From Mobilitalea sibirica (GTDB lineage Bacteria > Bacillota > Clostridia > Lachnospirales > Lachnospiraceae): DNA of 64,000 nucleotides. The position numbers and the translations under genes were made by a program. Location: positions 62,001-126,000 of the forward strand of contig NZ_JAEAGR010000009.1 of the NCBI RefSeq assembly GCF_015999265.1, in the 5' to 3' direction. Shown here piece after piece: positions 16,307 to 24,833 of the stretch. The notes beneath the pieces were generated by a model. It worked only from the letters and a program-made list of their open reading frames with translations, was not told the origin of the DNA and did no database searches. How positions within the stretch are numbered: position 1 is the stretch's first letter; every line of letters starts with the position of its first letter.

Positions 16307-17561
16307 GGAAATTACTGTTCTTAATATAGTCACTGGGTGTAATACCCATTCTTTTCTTAAAGATGCGGCTGAAATAATTCGGATCTTTATATCCGACCAT
16401 AAAACATACTTCTTTCACAGTTAAATCGGAGTTGGTTAACAACTCCTTTGCTTTTTTTACTCTTAACATGGATAACCAGTCAATGAAATTAAAACCGGTA
16501 TTCTTTTTTATCAATTTAGAGAAGTATTGGGGACTAATGTTAACTTGCTCCGCTACATCCTCTAATGTTATGTCCTCTGTATAATGAGCTTCAAGATATT
16601 CTTTGGTTGCCTGAACGATTTTATTGGAATAGTCAATGGAATTTTGTGTTTTTACATATCCGGTTATGTAAATAAAGCGTTTATAAGCCCATTCAATCAA
16701 CTGGGTGCCGGTTAAATTGGCAAGCTCATTCAAGTGTTTTGAATAGTTAAAGTATTGAGTATCATCCGTACTATCTTTTTGAACCGTATGTGCTGCCAGA
16801 ACAAGAATTTCTATAATTCTATTGCGCGCGGCACAATCATTCAATTTCTGAATATGATTCATCAGTAAGCTAAAATAATCATAAGCCTCTACCTTCTTGT
16901 GACGTATAGCATCCAACATATATTTTTCTGTTTCTTCATAATCAAAATGAAATTCAAAAGAAGTATCTTCTAAGTCTTGTTTGTGTAATACTTGTCCTGT
17001 TTTGCAATGGGATAAACAAGATTGAGCCTCGATATATGAGGAATAAATAGACTGAATTTTTTTGAGTTTGCCAATGCCTGCGGTTGCAACTATATTGGCC
17101 TCTTTTTTAAAGTGATTAATTAAATCTTTGGATATATCTATACTTTCCTCTTTCGTACGATCCAAAGATATGTCTGTATCCGATGTAACTAAGATACTAA
17201 TACGATTTGAAATGAGAGGTCCAATTGCAAATTTAAGTTTTTTGGGTAGGGACTTTTTAATAAAATGGTAGATAGAAAGCTCGTTTATCTCGATATTGTT
17301 TTGCTGGGTATGGACATCCTGAGACAGACTCATTAAAATCAAGTATCCAATATCATTTAAATCGAACATCGTTTGGAAATTAATCAGTTCTATATAAGAG
17401 AAACCCCGAAAGAATAAAGAAAACATAAAATTTTGCTCGATAAGGGCAAAGGTATCCTCAGGGGATAAGGTCTGCTTTGAAAAAAGGATATCATGCTGCA
17501 GGCTTTCCCAGAAATCTTTTTGAACTATTGTATTAGCAGAGTTGTCTTTAATATTGTTCAT
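16290..17561 (-). CDS. AraC family transcriptional regulator (YesN-like, without receiver domain)
   Basis: The 423-residue protein ends in a double helix-turn-helix AraC domain (about 325-420), with ITLEDVAEQVNISPQYFSKL and TVKEVCFMVGYKDPNYFSRI. The middle region (GIGKLKKIQSIYSSYIEAQS) resembles the degenerate central domain of YesN-type response regulators. The N-terminal phosphoacceptor domain is missing, so its input is unknown. The start ATG 17561 is preceded by GAGGAGTG. It is divergent from the subtilase gene, with 229 bp between them, and could regulate it. It converges on and overlaps the FliD-like gene. Confidence 0.85.
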   Translation of the reverse strand: MNNIKDNSANTIVQKDFWESLQHDILFSKQTLSPEDTFALIEQNFMFSLFFRGFSYIELINFQTMFDLNDIGYLILMSLSQDVHTQQNNIEINELSIYHFIKKSLPKKLKFAIGPLISNRISILVTSDTDISLDRTKEESIDISKDLINHFKKEANIVATAGIGKLKKIQSIYSSYIEAQSCLSHCKTGQVLHKQDLEDTSFEFHFDYEETEKYMLDAIRHKKVEAYDYFSLLMNHIQKLNDCAARNRIIEILVLAAHTVQKDSTDDTQYFNYSKHLNELANLTGTQLIEWAYKRFIYITGYVKTQNSIDYSNKIVQATKEYLEAHYTEDITLEDVAEQVNISPQYFSKLIKKNTGFNFIDWLSMLRVKKAKELLTNSDLTVKEVCFMVGYKDPNYFSRIFKKRMGITPSDYIKNSNFLSRKN

Positions 17562-17715
17562 AATACACTCCTCGTAATGTGATGAAATCCTATGTTATGT
17601 GTGAATTATAGCTTTATTATACCATAAATTGTTATCAAATGCACGCCCAAAATATGTAAAAATAAAAATATGTAGATTTATGGAAGTTTAGGATTATTTT
17701 TTAAATAATTGTATT

Positions 17716-17744
17716 TTGCCACATAATTGCCAAGATAAGATAAT
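17716..17744 (+). promoter_or_regulatory. Probable promoter of the subtilase gene
   Basis: TTGCCA (17716-17721), a 17-bp spacer, then GATAAT (17739-17744), about 50 bp before the start codon in the divergent AraC/subtilase region. Confidence 0.5.
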
Positions 17745-17793
17745 ACGATAAAGGTGGATAAAGTTAATGTTAGACTTAAGATGAGGTGACTTG

Positions 17794-20034
17794 ATGAAAA
17801 AAAGAATGCAACATTTCATGATGCAATGTAGAAATAATAAAATATCTGTAATTTCCGGTAGTGTTGTCTTGATGTCTATCGTATTTATATTATATGCAAC
17901 ATTATATAACTATGAGGAGAAAAAAAACATTTATGATGAAGCCGGTGGTGAGATAGTAACCATCTTTTCGAGAACGGTTGAAGAAGAGGATTTAAATGCC
18001 ATGGTGTTATCCTTTTCCACACCGGTGTATGTGCTCAAACACATTGATGATTATGTATTATTCTATGTAGAGGACAATACAAAATATCAGGATATTATCA
18101 AGAAATTATCCGAAAACCCGTTAGTAAAATCAGTGCAGGCAAACCATACGGTTTCTTCCATGGGATTTAGTCTGGATGCATATTCGGATACACAGTGGGC
18201 AATCTACAATCCTGGTAATTATGCCAATGTAACAGAGAAAGGAATGTATCATAAAATGTCCACTCTGGATGTAGATATGGATATTGCCGAAGCCTGGAAC
18301 TATATGAAGGAAGATGAAAAGGAACGTCGTGAAGTTGTAGTTGCTGTTATTGACACGGGTATTGATTATCAGCATCCGGATTTGGCTGATAATATGTGGA
18401 TCAACCGGGAGGAAATACCTGATGATGGCATAGACAACGATAATAACGGATATGTGGATGATGTCTATGGTTGGGATTTTTATAATGATGACGCAACGGT
18501 ATGCCATTATAAATACAGTAATGAATTAAAAACGAATGTGGCGTTACCAGAAGATAATGACGACCATGGAACACATATAGCCGGTATTATTGGGGCAGTG
18601 GCAGATAATAATATCGGTATAGCCGGGGTGGCATCAAATATAGATATAAAAATAATGTCTTTGAAAATTAATGGCGGATCGGATGGAACGGGAAATATCT
18701 CCAATGCCATCGAAGCTATAAAATATGCTACCATGATGGGAGCTGACATTTGCAATCTCAGTTGGGGCACCAGTCAATATGCAGAGGCCTTAAAAGAAGT
18801 GATCAAAAATTCGGATATGTTATTTGTAGCGGCTGCCGGTAATTCAGGTACGAATAATAACAGCAGTCCCGTTTATCCCGCAAATTTAAAACTGGATAAT
18901 TTGATATCTGTTACCTTTATAGACCCAAACGGAGCTTTAACAAGACTATCTAATTATGGGGTATCAACCGTAGACTTGGCCGCTCCCGGAGCTGATATCT
19001 TTAGTACGATAGTAGGAACCTATAAATCCATGAGTGGGTCCTCTATGGCAACACCCCATGTGAGTGGGTTAGCAGCTTTACTTTACTCATATCATGATGG
19101 TTTATATCCATCTAATATAAAAGAAATTATTTTGAATAATATAAAAACACTTCCCAAACTAAACGGCTTTATGATACATACCGGTATTCCCAATGCATAT
19201 CAGGCAGTAGCAGCTGCTGATAGCCTCATCTGGGATACTGATCCACCAAAGTTAAAGTTTAAAACGATATATGATAATGAGAAGTTCCATATAGATATAT
19301 TATCAGAAGATTTGGGTGGTTCCAAAATCAGAACAATCAATTGGATTACCGGAGAGAGGGCCCTGTCGGATTTTAAGCATGGAATCGCAGGGACAAAAGT
19401 GTTAAATGACCGGATTACAGTATTAAAAGCAGGAGTATACACCTTTTATGCCAGTGATTACTCTGGAAATGAAACAGTAGTTACCCATGAAGTGAAAGAG
19501 GATACAACGCCTCCAACAATTATTTCAACCTATACAGTAGCAGATGATTATAACATCAGGACAGTTACTGTCCGGGTTAAGGATGCACAGAGTAATATAA
19601 GAAGAGTGAAATATATGGAGGGTAGAAAAAAAGCAACCGACTTTTTACCGGCAGGAGCCGGAACGGAGATAGAATTAAAGAGCGGGAAAGGAAGCTTTAA
19701 GATTGATAAAGATGGAATGTATACCGTATATGCGATTGATAACAGAGGGAATACTACCATAGAGATAGTTAATATTAAATCCGTTAAATCTACCGAGATA
19801 AAATTTATAAGAAGTCAAAAGACGATGACAGAAGGGCAGTTGTATACCTTAAGAGCATTTGTTAAGCCTGTAAATACAACGGATAAGATTATTTACTCGA
19901 TTAACGATGAAACAGTAGCTACCGTATCAGGCACAGGAAAAATAAAAGCATTGAAGGAAGGGAAAGCTGTTATAACAGCTAGAACCAGTAGCGGATTAAC
20001 AGCTGTCTGTGAACTGACGGTGGTCAAGAAGTAG
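17794..20034 (+). CDS. Membrane-anchored S8 family serine protease (subtilase) with Ig-like tail
   Basis: This 746-residue subtilase is secreted or anchored by one N-terminal hydrophobic segment (about 18-36). The catalytic triad is intact: Asp187 in VIDTGIDYQHPD, His258 in DDHGTHIAGI, and Ser417 in MSGSSMATPHVSG, with oxyanion Asn350 in AAAGNSG. A calcium-binding-like acidic loop DDGIDNDNNGYVDDV follows the Asp region. After the protease domain (about 160-475) come Ig/cadherin-like segments and a C-terminal Big_2 bacterial Ig domain (about 665-746, ATVSGTGKIKALKEGKAVI). ATG 17794 follows GAGGTGA; a TTG lies one codon earlier. It probably processes extracellular or cell-wall proteins; the substrate is unknown. 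Confidence 0.93.
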   Translation: MKKRMQHFMMQCRNNKISVISGSVVLMSIVFILYATLYNYEEKKNIYDEAGGEIVTIFSRTVEEEDLNAMVLSFSTPVYVLKHIDDYVLFYVEDNTKYQDIIKKLSENPLVKSVQANHTVSSMGFSLDAYSDTQWAIYNPGNYANVTEKGMYHKMSTLDVDMDIAEAWNYMKEDEKERREVVVAVIDTGIDYQHPDLADNMWINREEIPDDGIDNDNNGYVDDVYGWDFYNDDATVCHYKYSNELKTNVALPEDNDDHGTHIAGIIGAVADNNIGIAGVASNIDIKIMSLKINGGSDGTGNISNAIEAIKYATMMGADICNLSWGTSQYAEALKEVIKNSDMLFVAAAGNSGTNNNSSPVYPANLKLDNLISVTFIDPNGALTRLSNYGVSTVDLAAPGADIFSTIVGTYKSMSGSSMATPHVSGLAALLYSYHDGLYPSNIKEIILNNIKTLPKLNGFMIHTGIPNAYQAVAAADSLIWDTDPPKLKFKTIYDNEKFHIDILSEDLGGSKIRTINWITGERALSDFKHGIAGTKVLNDRITVLKAGVYTFYASDYSGNETVVTHEVKEDTTPPTIISTYTVADDYNIRTVTVRVKDAQSNIRRVKYMEGRKKATDFLPAGAGTEIELKSGKGSFKIDKDGMYTVYAIDNRGNTTIEIVNIKSVKSTEIKFIRSQKTMTEGQLYTLRAFVKPVNTTDKIIYSINDETVATVSGTGKIKALKEGKAVITARTSSGLTAVCELTVVKK

Positions 20035-20153
20035 TGTATTATAATATAAAAAGACTTATATAATCATTTTATTATTTCTATATTAACCTAATAATAAGAA
20101 TAAACATGCTAGATATATTAAATCAGACGAAAAGTTTCAAAGTATCGATATCA

Positions 20154-20265
20154 GGTATACATCGGACGGAGATTCCTTAGAATTGTTTTATCATTTTTGT
20201 AGTGAAGCTTAGTATTACTGGAAAATGATAATATTAAGTCTAAGAGATATCGTCCGATGTATACC
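20154..20265. repeat. 112-bp near-palindromic element
   Basis: The outer arms GGTATACATCGGACG (20154-20168) and its exact complement (20251-20265) enclose further pairing: CTTAGA with TCTAAG, and TTATCATTTT (20188-20197) with AAAATGATAA (20222-20231). The apical loop is 24 bases. No T run and no flanking target duplication are seen. It may be a structured RNA, the end of the protease transcript, or a miniature palindromic repeat. Confidence 0.7.
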
Positions 20266-20280
20266 GTTAATAGTGTGGAA

Positions 20281-20449
20281 GGACTAATCTATGAACGAAA
20301 AGCAGATTAGAAGTTCAAAATCCTTTGGATTTTGTACGGATCCGAAGGATACGTTGTTCACAGTTGCACTTATCCAACAAATTTGCAGAGTACCATCATG
20401 CAAGCATGTGGAACTCTGTAAATTTGTTGGACTAATCTGCTTTTCGTGA
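20281..20449. repeat. Three-way-junction palindromic element
   Basis: Outer arms of 16 bp (20295-20310 and 20432-20447) are perfect complements. Inside, CAAAATCC/GGATTTTG forms one hairpin (about 20316-20334). An 18-bp stem (20374-20391 with 20413-20430, one G-T wobble) forms another. GGACTAATCT occurs at both 20281 and 20429. An ATG frame of 52 codons (20291-20449) spans the whole element and is probably incidental. Confidence 0.7.
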
Positions 20450-20458
20450 AAATTTATG

Positions 20459-20487
20459 TTGACGTAATTTATTGGGTATGATATATT
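20459..20487 (+). promoter_or_regulatory. Promoter of rpmG-secE-nusG-rplKA
   Basis: TTGACG (20459-20464), a 17-bp spacer, then TATATT (20482-20487). It lies immediately after the palindromic element. A small ATTTCGC/GCGAAAT hairpin lies in the leader near 20526-20543. Confidence 0.65.
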
Positions 20488-20583
20488 AAGTAAGCAGAGA
20501 AAGAGGGCTTTTTTTTTATGCCTTAAATTTCGCTCGGCGAAATAAGCAATATTGCGCTACAAGAGAAATCGGAGGTGGAAGTT

Positions 20584-20733
20584 GTGCGCGTAAAAATCAC
20601 ATTGGCATGTACTGATTGCAAACAACGCAATTACAACATGACGAAAGAAAAGAAGTTACATCCGGACAGAATGGAAACAAAGAAGTATTGCAAGTTCTGT
20701 AGATCACACACATTGCACAAGGAAACGAAATAA
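20584..20733 (+). CDS. rpmG: 50S ribosomal protein L33
   Basis: This short gene encodes 49 residues starting at GTG 20584, six bases after GGAGGTG. The L33 pattern is clear: [12 protein letters not shown] at the start, the motif [12 protein letters not shown], and a second CxxC (CKFC). The four cysteines make it a zinc-binding (C+) L33. It heads the secE-nusG operon, a standard Firmicute arrangement. Confidence 0.95.
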   Translation: MRVKITLACTDCKQRNYNMTKEKKLHPDRMETKKYCKFCRSHTLHKETK

Positions 20734-20758
20734 TTATATCTGAAAGGGAAGTGAAGAC

Positions 20759-20971
20759 ATGGGAGAGATGACAAATACTACAACCGAAAAAGCTCCTAAA
20801 AGAAGCTGGTTCAAGGGTCTTAAATCCGAGTTCAAGAAAATTGTATGGCCGGATAAAGAAACTCTTACAAAACAATCAATCGCTGTCGTAATTGTAACCG
20901 TTCTATTAGGTGTAATTATTTATTTGCTGGATAACTTAATTGAAGCTGGTATTGGCATCATAATAGGATAA
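20759..20971 (+). CDS. secE: Preprotein translocase subunit SecE
   Basis: SecE is the small essential subunit that clamps the SecY channel. The 70-residue single-helix form is typical of Firmicutes. The cytoplasmic amphipathic helix WFKGLKSEFKKIVWPDKETL (about 19-38), with the conserved KIVWP, precedes one membrane helix (about 41-68). It lies between rpmG and nusG as usual, 10 bp before nusG. Confidence 0.95.
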   Translation: MGEMTNTTTEKAPKRSWFKGLKSEFKKIVWPDKETLTKQSIAVVIVTVLLGVIIYLLDNLIEAGIGIIIG

Positions 20972-20981
20972 GGGTGAGAAT

Positions 20982-21506
20982 ATGTCGGAAGCTAATTGGT
21001 ACGTTGTTCACACATACTCAGGGTATGAGAACAAAGTAAAAGCGAACATTGAGAAAACGATCGAAAACAGAAAGCTGGAGGATCAGATTTTAGAAGTATC
21101 TGTTCCAATGCAGGATGTCATTGAAGTAAAAAACGGTGTTAAGAAACGTGTTCAAAAGAAGATGTTTCCCGGTTATGTATTGCTCCATATGGTCATGAAT
21201 GATGATGTATGGTATGTGGTACGTAATACCAGAGGTGTAACAGGCTTTGTAGGCCCGGATTCGAAACAGCCGGTCCCGTTGTCAGAGGCAGAAATGCGAA
21301 GCATGGGAATCAAGGGCAATCAAGATGTTGTTGTTGATTTTGAGATAGGTGATACGGTTACGGTTATTTCCGGTGTATGGGAAAATACTACCGGTGTTAT
21401 CAAGCATATCAATACTCATAAACAGATCGTTACTATCAGCGTGGACATGTTTGGTCGTGAAACCCCGGTTGAAATCAGTTTTAATGAAGTTAAAGTCAGT
21501 AAATAA
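20982..21506 (+). CDS. nusG: Transcription termination/antitermination protein NusG
   Basis: NusG (174 residues) binds RNA polymerase and modulates pausing and Rho- or ribosome-coupled elongation. The N-terminal NGN domain begins WYVVHTYSGYENKVKANIE and includes KMFPGYVLLHMVMND. The C-terminal KOW domain carries FEIGDTVTVISGVWENTTG. ATG 20982 has GGGTGAG upstream. Length and gene order are standard. Confidence 0.97.
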   Translation: MSEANWYVVHTYSGYENKVKANIEKTIENRKLEDQILEVSVPMQDVIEVKNGVKKRVQKKMFPGYVLLHMVMNDDVWYVVRNTRGVTGFVGPDSKQPVPLSEAEMRSMGIKGNQDVVVDFEIGDTVTVISGVWENTTGVIKHINTHKQIVTISVDMFGRETPVEISFNEVKVSK

Positions 21507-21588
21507 TCTTATCTTAAAAACTCGTTTAGTGTTTTTAGGTTCGACATCCGTGTATGCAATGGAAAAGAGAGTAACTTAAGTTAGTTAC

Positions 21589-21616
21589 GTGGGAGGGAAA
21601 TTCCCGCAAACACCAC
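21589..21616 (+). promoter_or_regulatory. Putative L1-type autoregulatory site before rplK
   Basis: GTGGGAGG (from 21589) and CCGCAAACACCAC (21604-21616) form GTGG/CCAC and GGG/CCC helices separated by a lopsided internal loop (GA opposite seven bases). This resembles known L1-binding sites in rRNA and L11-L1 operon mRNAs. The same pattern recurs before rplA. Confidence 0.5.
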
Positions 21617-21638
21617 ATTTATCAGGAGGTATGCTATA

Positions 21639-22064
21639 ATGGCAAAGAAAGTATCAGGTTATATCAAATTACAAATTCCCGCTGGCAAGGCTACACCGGC
21701 TCCCCCGGTAGGACCCGCACTTGGTCAGCATGGTGTGAACATTGTTCAGTTCACGAAAGAATTTAATGCAAGAACAGCAGATCAAGACGGAATGATTATT
21801 CCGGTTGTAATCACTGTATATGCAGACAGAAGCTTCAGCTTCATCACAAAAACACCACCAGCAGCAGTATTAATTAAGAAAGCCCTTAATTTGAAGTCCG
21901 GATCAGCAGTTCCGAATAAAACAAAGGTTGCATCTATTTCAAAAGCTGAGCTTAAGAAAATTGCTGAACTTAAAATGCCTGATTTAAATGCAGCAAGCGT
22001 TGAAGCGGCGATGAGTATGATCGCTGGAACCGCTAGAAGCATGGGCGTTACCGTAGTTGACTAA
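21639..22064 (+). CDS. rplK: 50S ribosomal protein L11
   Basis: L11 (141 residues) belongs to the GTPase-associated centre of the ribosome. Typical segments are [20 protein letters not shown] (about 10-29) and the C-terminal rRNA-binding [16 protein letters not shown] lies ten bases before ATG 21639. It is followed by rplA after an unusually long 200-bp gap that contains a structured leader. Confidence 0.97.
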   Translation: MAKKVSGYIKLQIPAGKATPAPPVGPALGQHGVNIVQFTKEFNARTADQDGMIIPVVITVYADRSFSFITKTPPAAVLIKKALNLKSGSAVPNKTKVASISKAELKKIAELKMPDLNAASVEAAMSMIAGTARSMGVTVVD

Positions 22065-22117
22065 TACGAATATAACAACATGGTTGAAAGATATCATGTG
22101 ATTTAGAATCTATTAAT

Positions 22118-22249
22118 GTGGGAGGATATGCTAGCAGGTATCTGCTTGGCAGGAAAACCAAAAGGTTTTCCAACGGATGTTAGATTTTCATGATGACATA
22201 ATAGTCTAGCTGATATATCATAAATTCCGTTTTCTTCCGATAAAACCAC
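22118..22249 (+). promoter_or_regulatory. Second L1-type leader motif before rplA
   Basis: GTGGGAGG (22118-22125) and CCGATAAAACCAC (22237-22249) repeat the pattern seen before rplK, but with about 110 bases between the arms. The insert includes a perfect GGAAAACC/GGTTTTCC hairpin (about 22151-22171). The CCAC arm ends one base before AGGAGG of rplA, so protein binding could block translation. Confidence 0.5.
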
Positions 22250-22264
22250 TAGGAGGTTTATATA

Positions 22265-22957
22265 ATGAAAAGAGGAAAGAAATATACAGATTCTGCAAAG
22301 TTAATTGACAGATCTGTTCAATATGAAGCAGCAGAAGCAATCAGCCTTGTTAAGAAAGCGGCTGTAGCAAAATTTGATGAGACAATCGAAGCTCATATCA
22401 GACTGGGTGTAGACGGACGTCACGCTGACCAACAGGTTCGTGGTGCGGTAGTATTACCTCACGGAACCGGTAAAACAGTTCGTGTGCTTGTATTTGCCAA
22501 AGGTGATAAAGCAGCTGAGGCACAAGCGGCAGGAGCAGATTATGTTGGTGCGGATGATTTAATTCCTAAGATCCAGAACGAAGGATGGTTTGAGTTTGAT
22601 GTTGTTGTTGCAACCCCTGACATGATGGGTGTGGTAGGCCGTCTTGGTCGTGTGCTCGGACCTAAGGGCTTAATGCCAAATCCTAAAGCAGGTACAGTTA
22701 CCATGGATGTAACAAAAGCAGTTAACGATATCAAAGCAGGTAAGATTGAATACAGATTGGATAAGACTAACATTATCCACGTTCCTTTGGGTAAAGCTTC
22801 CTTTACTGAGGAGATGTTAAATGACAACTTCCAGACATTAATCGGAGCTGTTCTTAAGGCAAAACCTTCAGCTGCAAAGGGACAGTATTTAAGAAGCGTA
22901 ACTCTGGCTTCCACTATGGGACCTGGTGTAAAGCTAAATACTGCAAAATTAGGATAA
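22265..22957 (+). CDS. rplA: 50S ribosomal protein L1
   Basis: L1 (230 residues) binds the L1 stalk of 23S rRNA and, in many bacteria, represses translation of its own operon. Conserved segments include [20 protein letters not shown] (about 59-78), [20 protein letters not shown] and [17 protein letters not shown] 22265 is preceded by AGGAGG. The long structured leader upstream suggests separate control of rplA. Confidence 0.97.
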   Translation: MKRGKKYTDSAKLIDRSVQYEAAEAISLVKKAAVAKFDETIEAHIRLGVDGRHADQQVRGAVVLPHGTGKTVRVLVFAKGDKAAEAQAAGADYVGADDLIPKIQNEGWFEFDVVVATPDMMGVVGRLGRVLGPKGLMPNPKAGTVTMDVTKAVNDIKAGKIEYRLDKTNIIHVPLGKASFTEEMLNDNFQTLIGAVLKAKPSAAKGQYLRSVTLASTMGPGVKLNTAKLG

Positions 22958-23140
22958 GTAAAGCGTGATTCGAAATTCGATTGGATTTCGTGAAGCGACA
23001 AAATCAAATATAAAAAAACCAATTTTTCTGTTCTGTAATCGGCGTTATTCGATTGGATACAATTGATTGGTATAATATTTTAGGTAAATATTAAAATAAA
23101 GATTGACACGACAGAAAAGATTATGTTATAATCCTTTTTG
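22958..23140 (+). other. Intergenic region between rplA and the rplJ promoter
   Basis: AT-rich sequence with a possible weak stem (CGAAATTCG / CGATTGGATTTCG region, 22970-23000) but no clear terminator. It leads into the promoter at 23103 and the L10 leader. Confidence 0.4.
23103..23132 (+). promoter_or_regulatory. Promoter of rplJ-rplL
   Basis: Perfect TTGACA (23103-23108) and TATAAT (23127-23132) with an 18-bp spacer, immediately before the L10 leader RNA. Confidence 0.8.
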
Positions 23141-23215
23141 CGTAAACTGCCGAAGACAGTAGGTGCCGTAAGGCGTAAGGTGAAACCGCCTACCGAGGAA
23201 AAGTTGGTTTGAAAT
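23138..23215 (+). promoter_or_regulatory. Ribosomal protein L10 leader
   Basis: The sequence CTGCCGAAGACAGTAGGTGC (from 23147) and the following GTGAAACCGCCTACCGAGG are the hallmark of the L10 leader. The L10(L12)4 complex binds it to repress rplJL. It sits between the promoter and an attenuator, as in other Firmicutes. Confidence 0.9.
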
Positions 23216-23231
23216 CATTTTATGATAACGG

Positions 23232-23265
23232 AACCTCTTTCTGCTTTGGCAGGAAGAGGTTTTTT
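23232..23265 (+). terminator. L10-leader attenuator terminator
   Basis: AACCTCTTTCTGC (23232-23244) pairs with GCAGGAAGAGGTT (23249-23261), with one wobble, followed by TTTT. It ends 33 bases before rplJ and is the expected regulatory terminator. Confidence 0.85.
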
Positions 23266-23298
23266 GATAGTCTTAATTACAATAAGGAGGTGTACAAG

Positions 23299-23790
23299 AT
23301 GGCAAAAATCGAATTGAAACAACCTATAGTTGAAGAAATTAAAGGTTATGTTGAAGGTGCTAAAGCTGCTGTTTTAGTAGATTATCGTGGCTTAACAGTT
23401 GCTGAAGATACAGAGCTTCGTAAGAAATTAAGAGAGGCTGGCGTTGTATATAAGGTTTATAAAAATACAATGTTAAACTTTGCATTTAAAGGCTCAGAAT
23501 TTGAAGCTTTATCAAAGGATCTGGAAGGACCTACAGCAGTTGCTTTCGGTATGGAAGATGCAACCGCTCCTGCAAGAATTTTAAATGATCTTATTAAAAC
23601 CATGCCTAAGCTTGAGTTTAAGTCCGGTGTTGTTGAAGGAACTTATTACGATACCAATGGTATTAAAGTTATTGCAACGATCCCTTCAAGAGAAGAGCTT
23701 ATCTCCAAGTTACTTGGAAGCTTACAGTCACCGATTACAAACTTTGCTCGTGTGCTTAAGCAGATTGCTGAGAAGACAGAAGCAGCATAA
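23299..23790 (+). CDS. rplJ: 50S ribosomal protein L10
   Basis: L10 (163 residues) forms the base of the L7/L12 stalk. The protein begins MAKIELKQPIVEEI and contains AAVLVDYRGLTVAEDTELRK (about 26-45) and VYKNTMLNFAFK. The C-terminal helix binds L12 dimers. ATG 23299 is chosen because AAGGAGG precedes it; the open frame upstream runs through the leader terminator and is not translated. Confidence 0.97.
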   Translation: MAKIELKQPIVEEIKGYVEGAKAAVLVDYRGLTVAEDTELRKKLREAGVVYKVYKNTMLNFAFKGSEFEALSKDLEGPTAVAFGMEDATAPARILNDLIKTMPKLEFKSGVVEGTYYDTNGIKVIATIPSREELISKLLGSLQSPITNFARVLKQIAEKTEAA

Positions 23791-23857
23791 GATATTCTTT
23801 TATTATTAGAACATTAACGAATAACAATCAATTAAATATTATATGGAGGAAATTAAA

Positions 23858-24226
23858 ATGACAACTCAAGAATTTATCGAGGCTATTAAGGGCCTTACCG
23901 TTTTAGAATTAAATGATTTAGTAAAAGCATGTGAAGAAGAATTTGGTGTATCCGCAGCAGCAGGTGTTGTAATGGCAGCAGGTCCTGCAGGTGGTGCGGC
24001 AGCAGAAGAAGAGAAGACTGAGTTCAACGTAGAGTTAACCGAAGTTGGTCCTAACAAGGTTAAGGTTATCAAAGTTGTTCGTGAAGCAACCGGCTTAGGT
24101 TTAAAAGAAGCTAAGGATCTTGTAGATGCAGCTCCTAAGATGCTTAAAGAAGGTGCTTCTAAGGCAGAAGCTGATGACATTAAGGCTAAGCTTGAAGCTG
24201 AAGGTGCTAAAGTTACTTTAAAATAA
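23858..24226 (+). CDS. rplL: 50S ribosomal protein L7/L12
   Basis: L12 (122 residues) is the mobile stalk protein that recruits translation factors. An N-terminal dimerisation helix ([20 protein letters not shown]) leads to an Ala/Gly-rich hinge ([20 protein letters not shown]). The conserved C-terminal domain follows, with [23 protein letters not shown] 23858 follows TGGAGGA; an earlier in-frame ATG at 23843 overlaps the ribosome site. A strong terminator follows. Confidence 0.97.
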   Translation: MTTQEFIEAIKGLTVLELNDLVKACEEEFGVSAAAGVVMAAGPAGGAAAEEEKTEFNVELTEVGPNKVKVIKVVREATGLGLKEAKDLVDAAPKMLKEGASKAEADDIKAKLEAEGAKVTLK

Positions 24227-24242
24227 TACACATAATGTGTTA

Positions 24243-24294
24243 AAAGGACGCGTTGTATAATTAACGATATCGTTAGTTAAACAACGCGTCCTTT
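24243..24294 (+). terminator. Strong terminator after rplL
   Basis: AAAGGACGCGTTGT (24243-24256) pairs perfectly with ACAACGCGTCCTTT (24281-24294). The inner part pairs AATTAACG with CGTTAGTT. Confidence 0.9.
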
Positions 24295-24833
24295 GTTCTA
24301 TTTATCAAATTCATGATTAGTTACAATTCATCGTGATCTACTTATGAATCCTAAGTTAAGTAATGTCTATCAAAGCGAAAGATAGATTTAATATAATGAT
24401 AGTTTAGCGAAAAGTACTACTTTTGGATTGGGTTTTTAGTAAAAAGTAAAAACATAGGATATAGTAGTTTCAAATAATCATGAATTCAGATTAAATGAGT
24501 CACATTCTGTAACCAGAAATCGTATTAGAATGTATAAAATGAAAATGCGATATTTATATACATATTTTAACAACTGTTATAGAAGGGTAATTTGTAGTTT
24601 TAGGTAATAATTAGACGAAAGGAAGAGGCTTATTTGAATTGTGGAAAATTTTCATAAAAATAAAAAAAATCAACAAATTTTCGTTGACAGTTAAAAATAA
24701 ATATGCTAGTATGAAAGATGCACTATTGTGGTGTTATATGCCTAATTAATAATATTATAGCATATATACTTGAAAATGAAAAGAAGTTTTTTATTCAAAT
24801 CTAACTTATTAAATTCAAGGGGTGAAAACGTCA
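24295..24833 (+). other. Long intergenic region upstream of rpoB
   Basis: This AT-rich 540-bp gap has no coding frame I would support. It contains a small TCTATC/GATAGA hairpin near 24366, an ATATGC/GCATAT pairing near 24735-24766, and the rpoB promoter at 24684-24712. No other conserved leader is recognised. Confidence 0.5.
24684..24712 (+). promoter_or_regulatory. Promoter of rpoBC
   Basis: TTGACA (24684-24689), a 17-bp spacer, then TAGTAT (24707-24712) preceded by a TGn extended -10. The leader to rpoB would be about 115 nt. Confidence 0.75.

Noticed and set aside
20291-20449. 52-codon ATG frame with a GGAAGG site upstream
   Set aside because: It coincides exactly with the palindromic element, so its open state is best explained by the repeat; kept only as a note within the finding.
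22129-22191. Possible short leader peptide before rplA
   Set aside because: The ATG lies directly on the GGAGG of the leader motif and the frame overlaps the GGAAAACC hairpin; better explained as RNA structure.
23209-23298. N-terminal extension of L10
   Set aside because: The extra codons read through the L10-leader attenuator; the true start has a consensus ribosome site at 23299.
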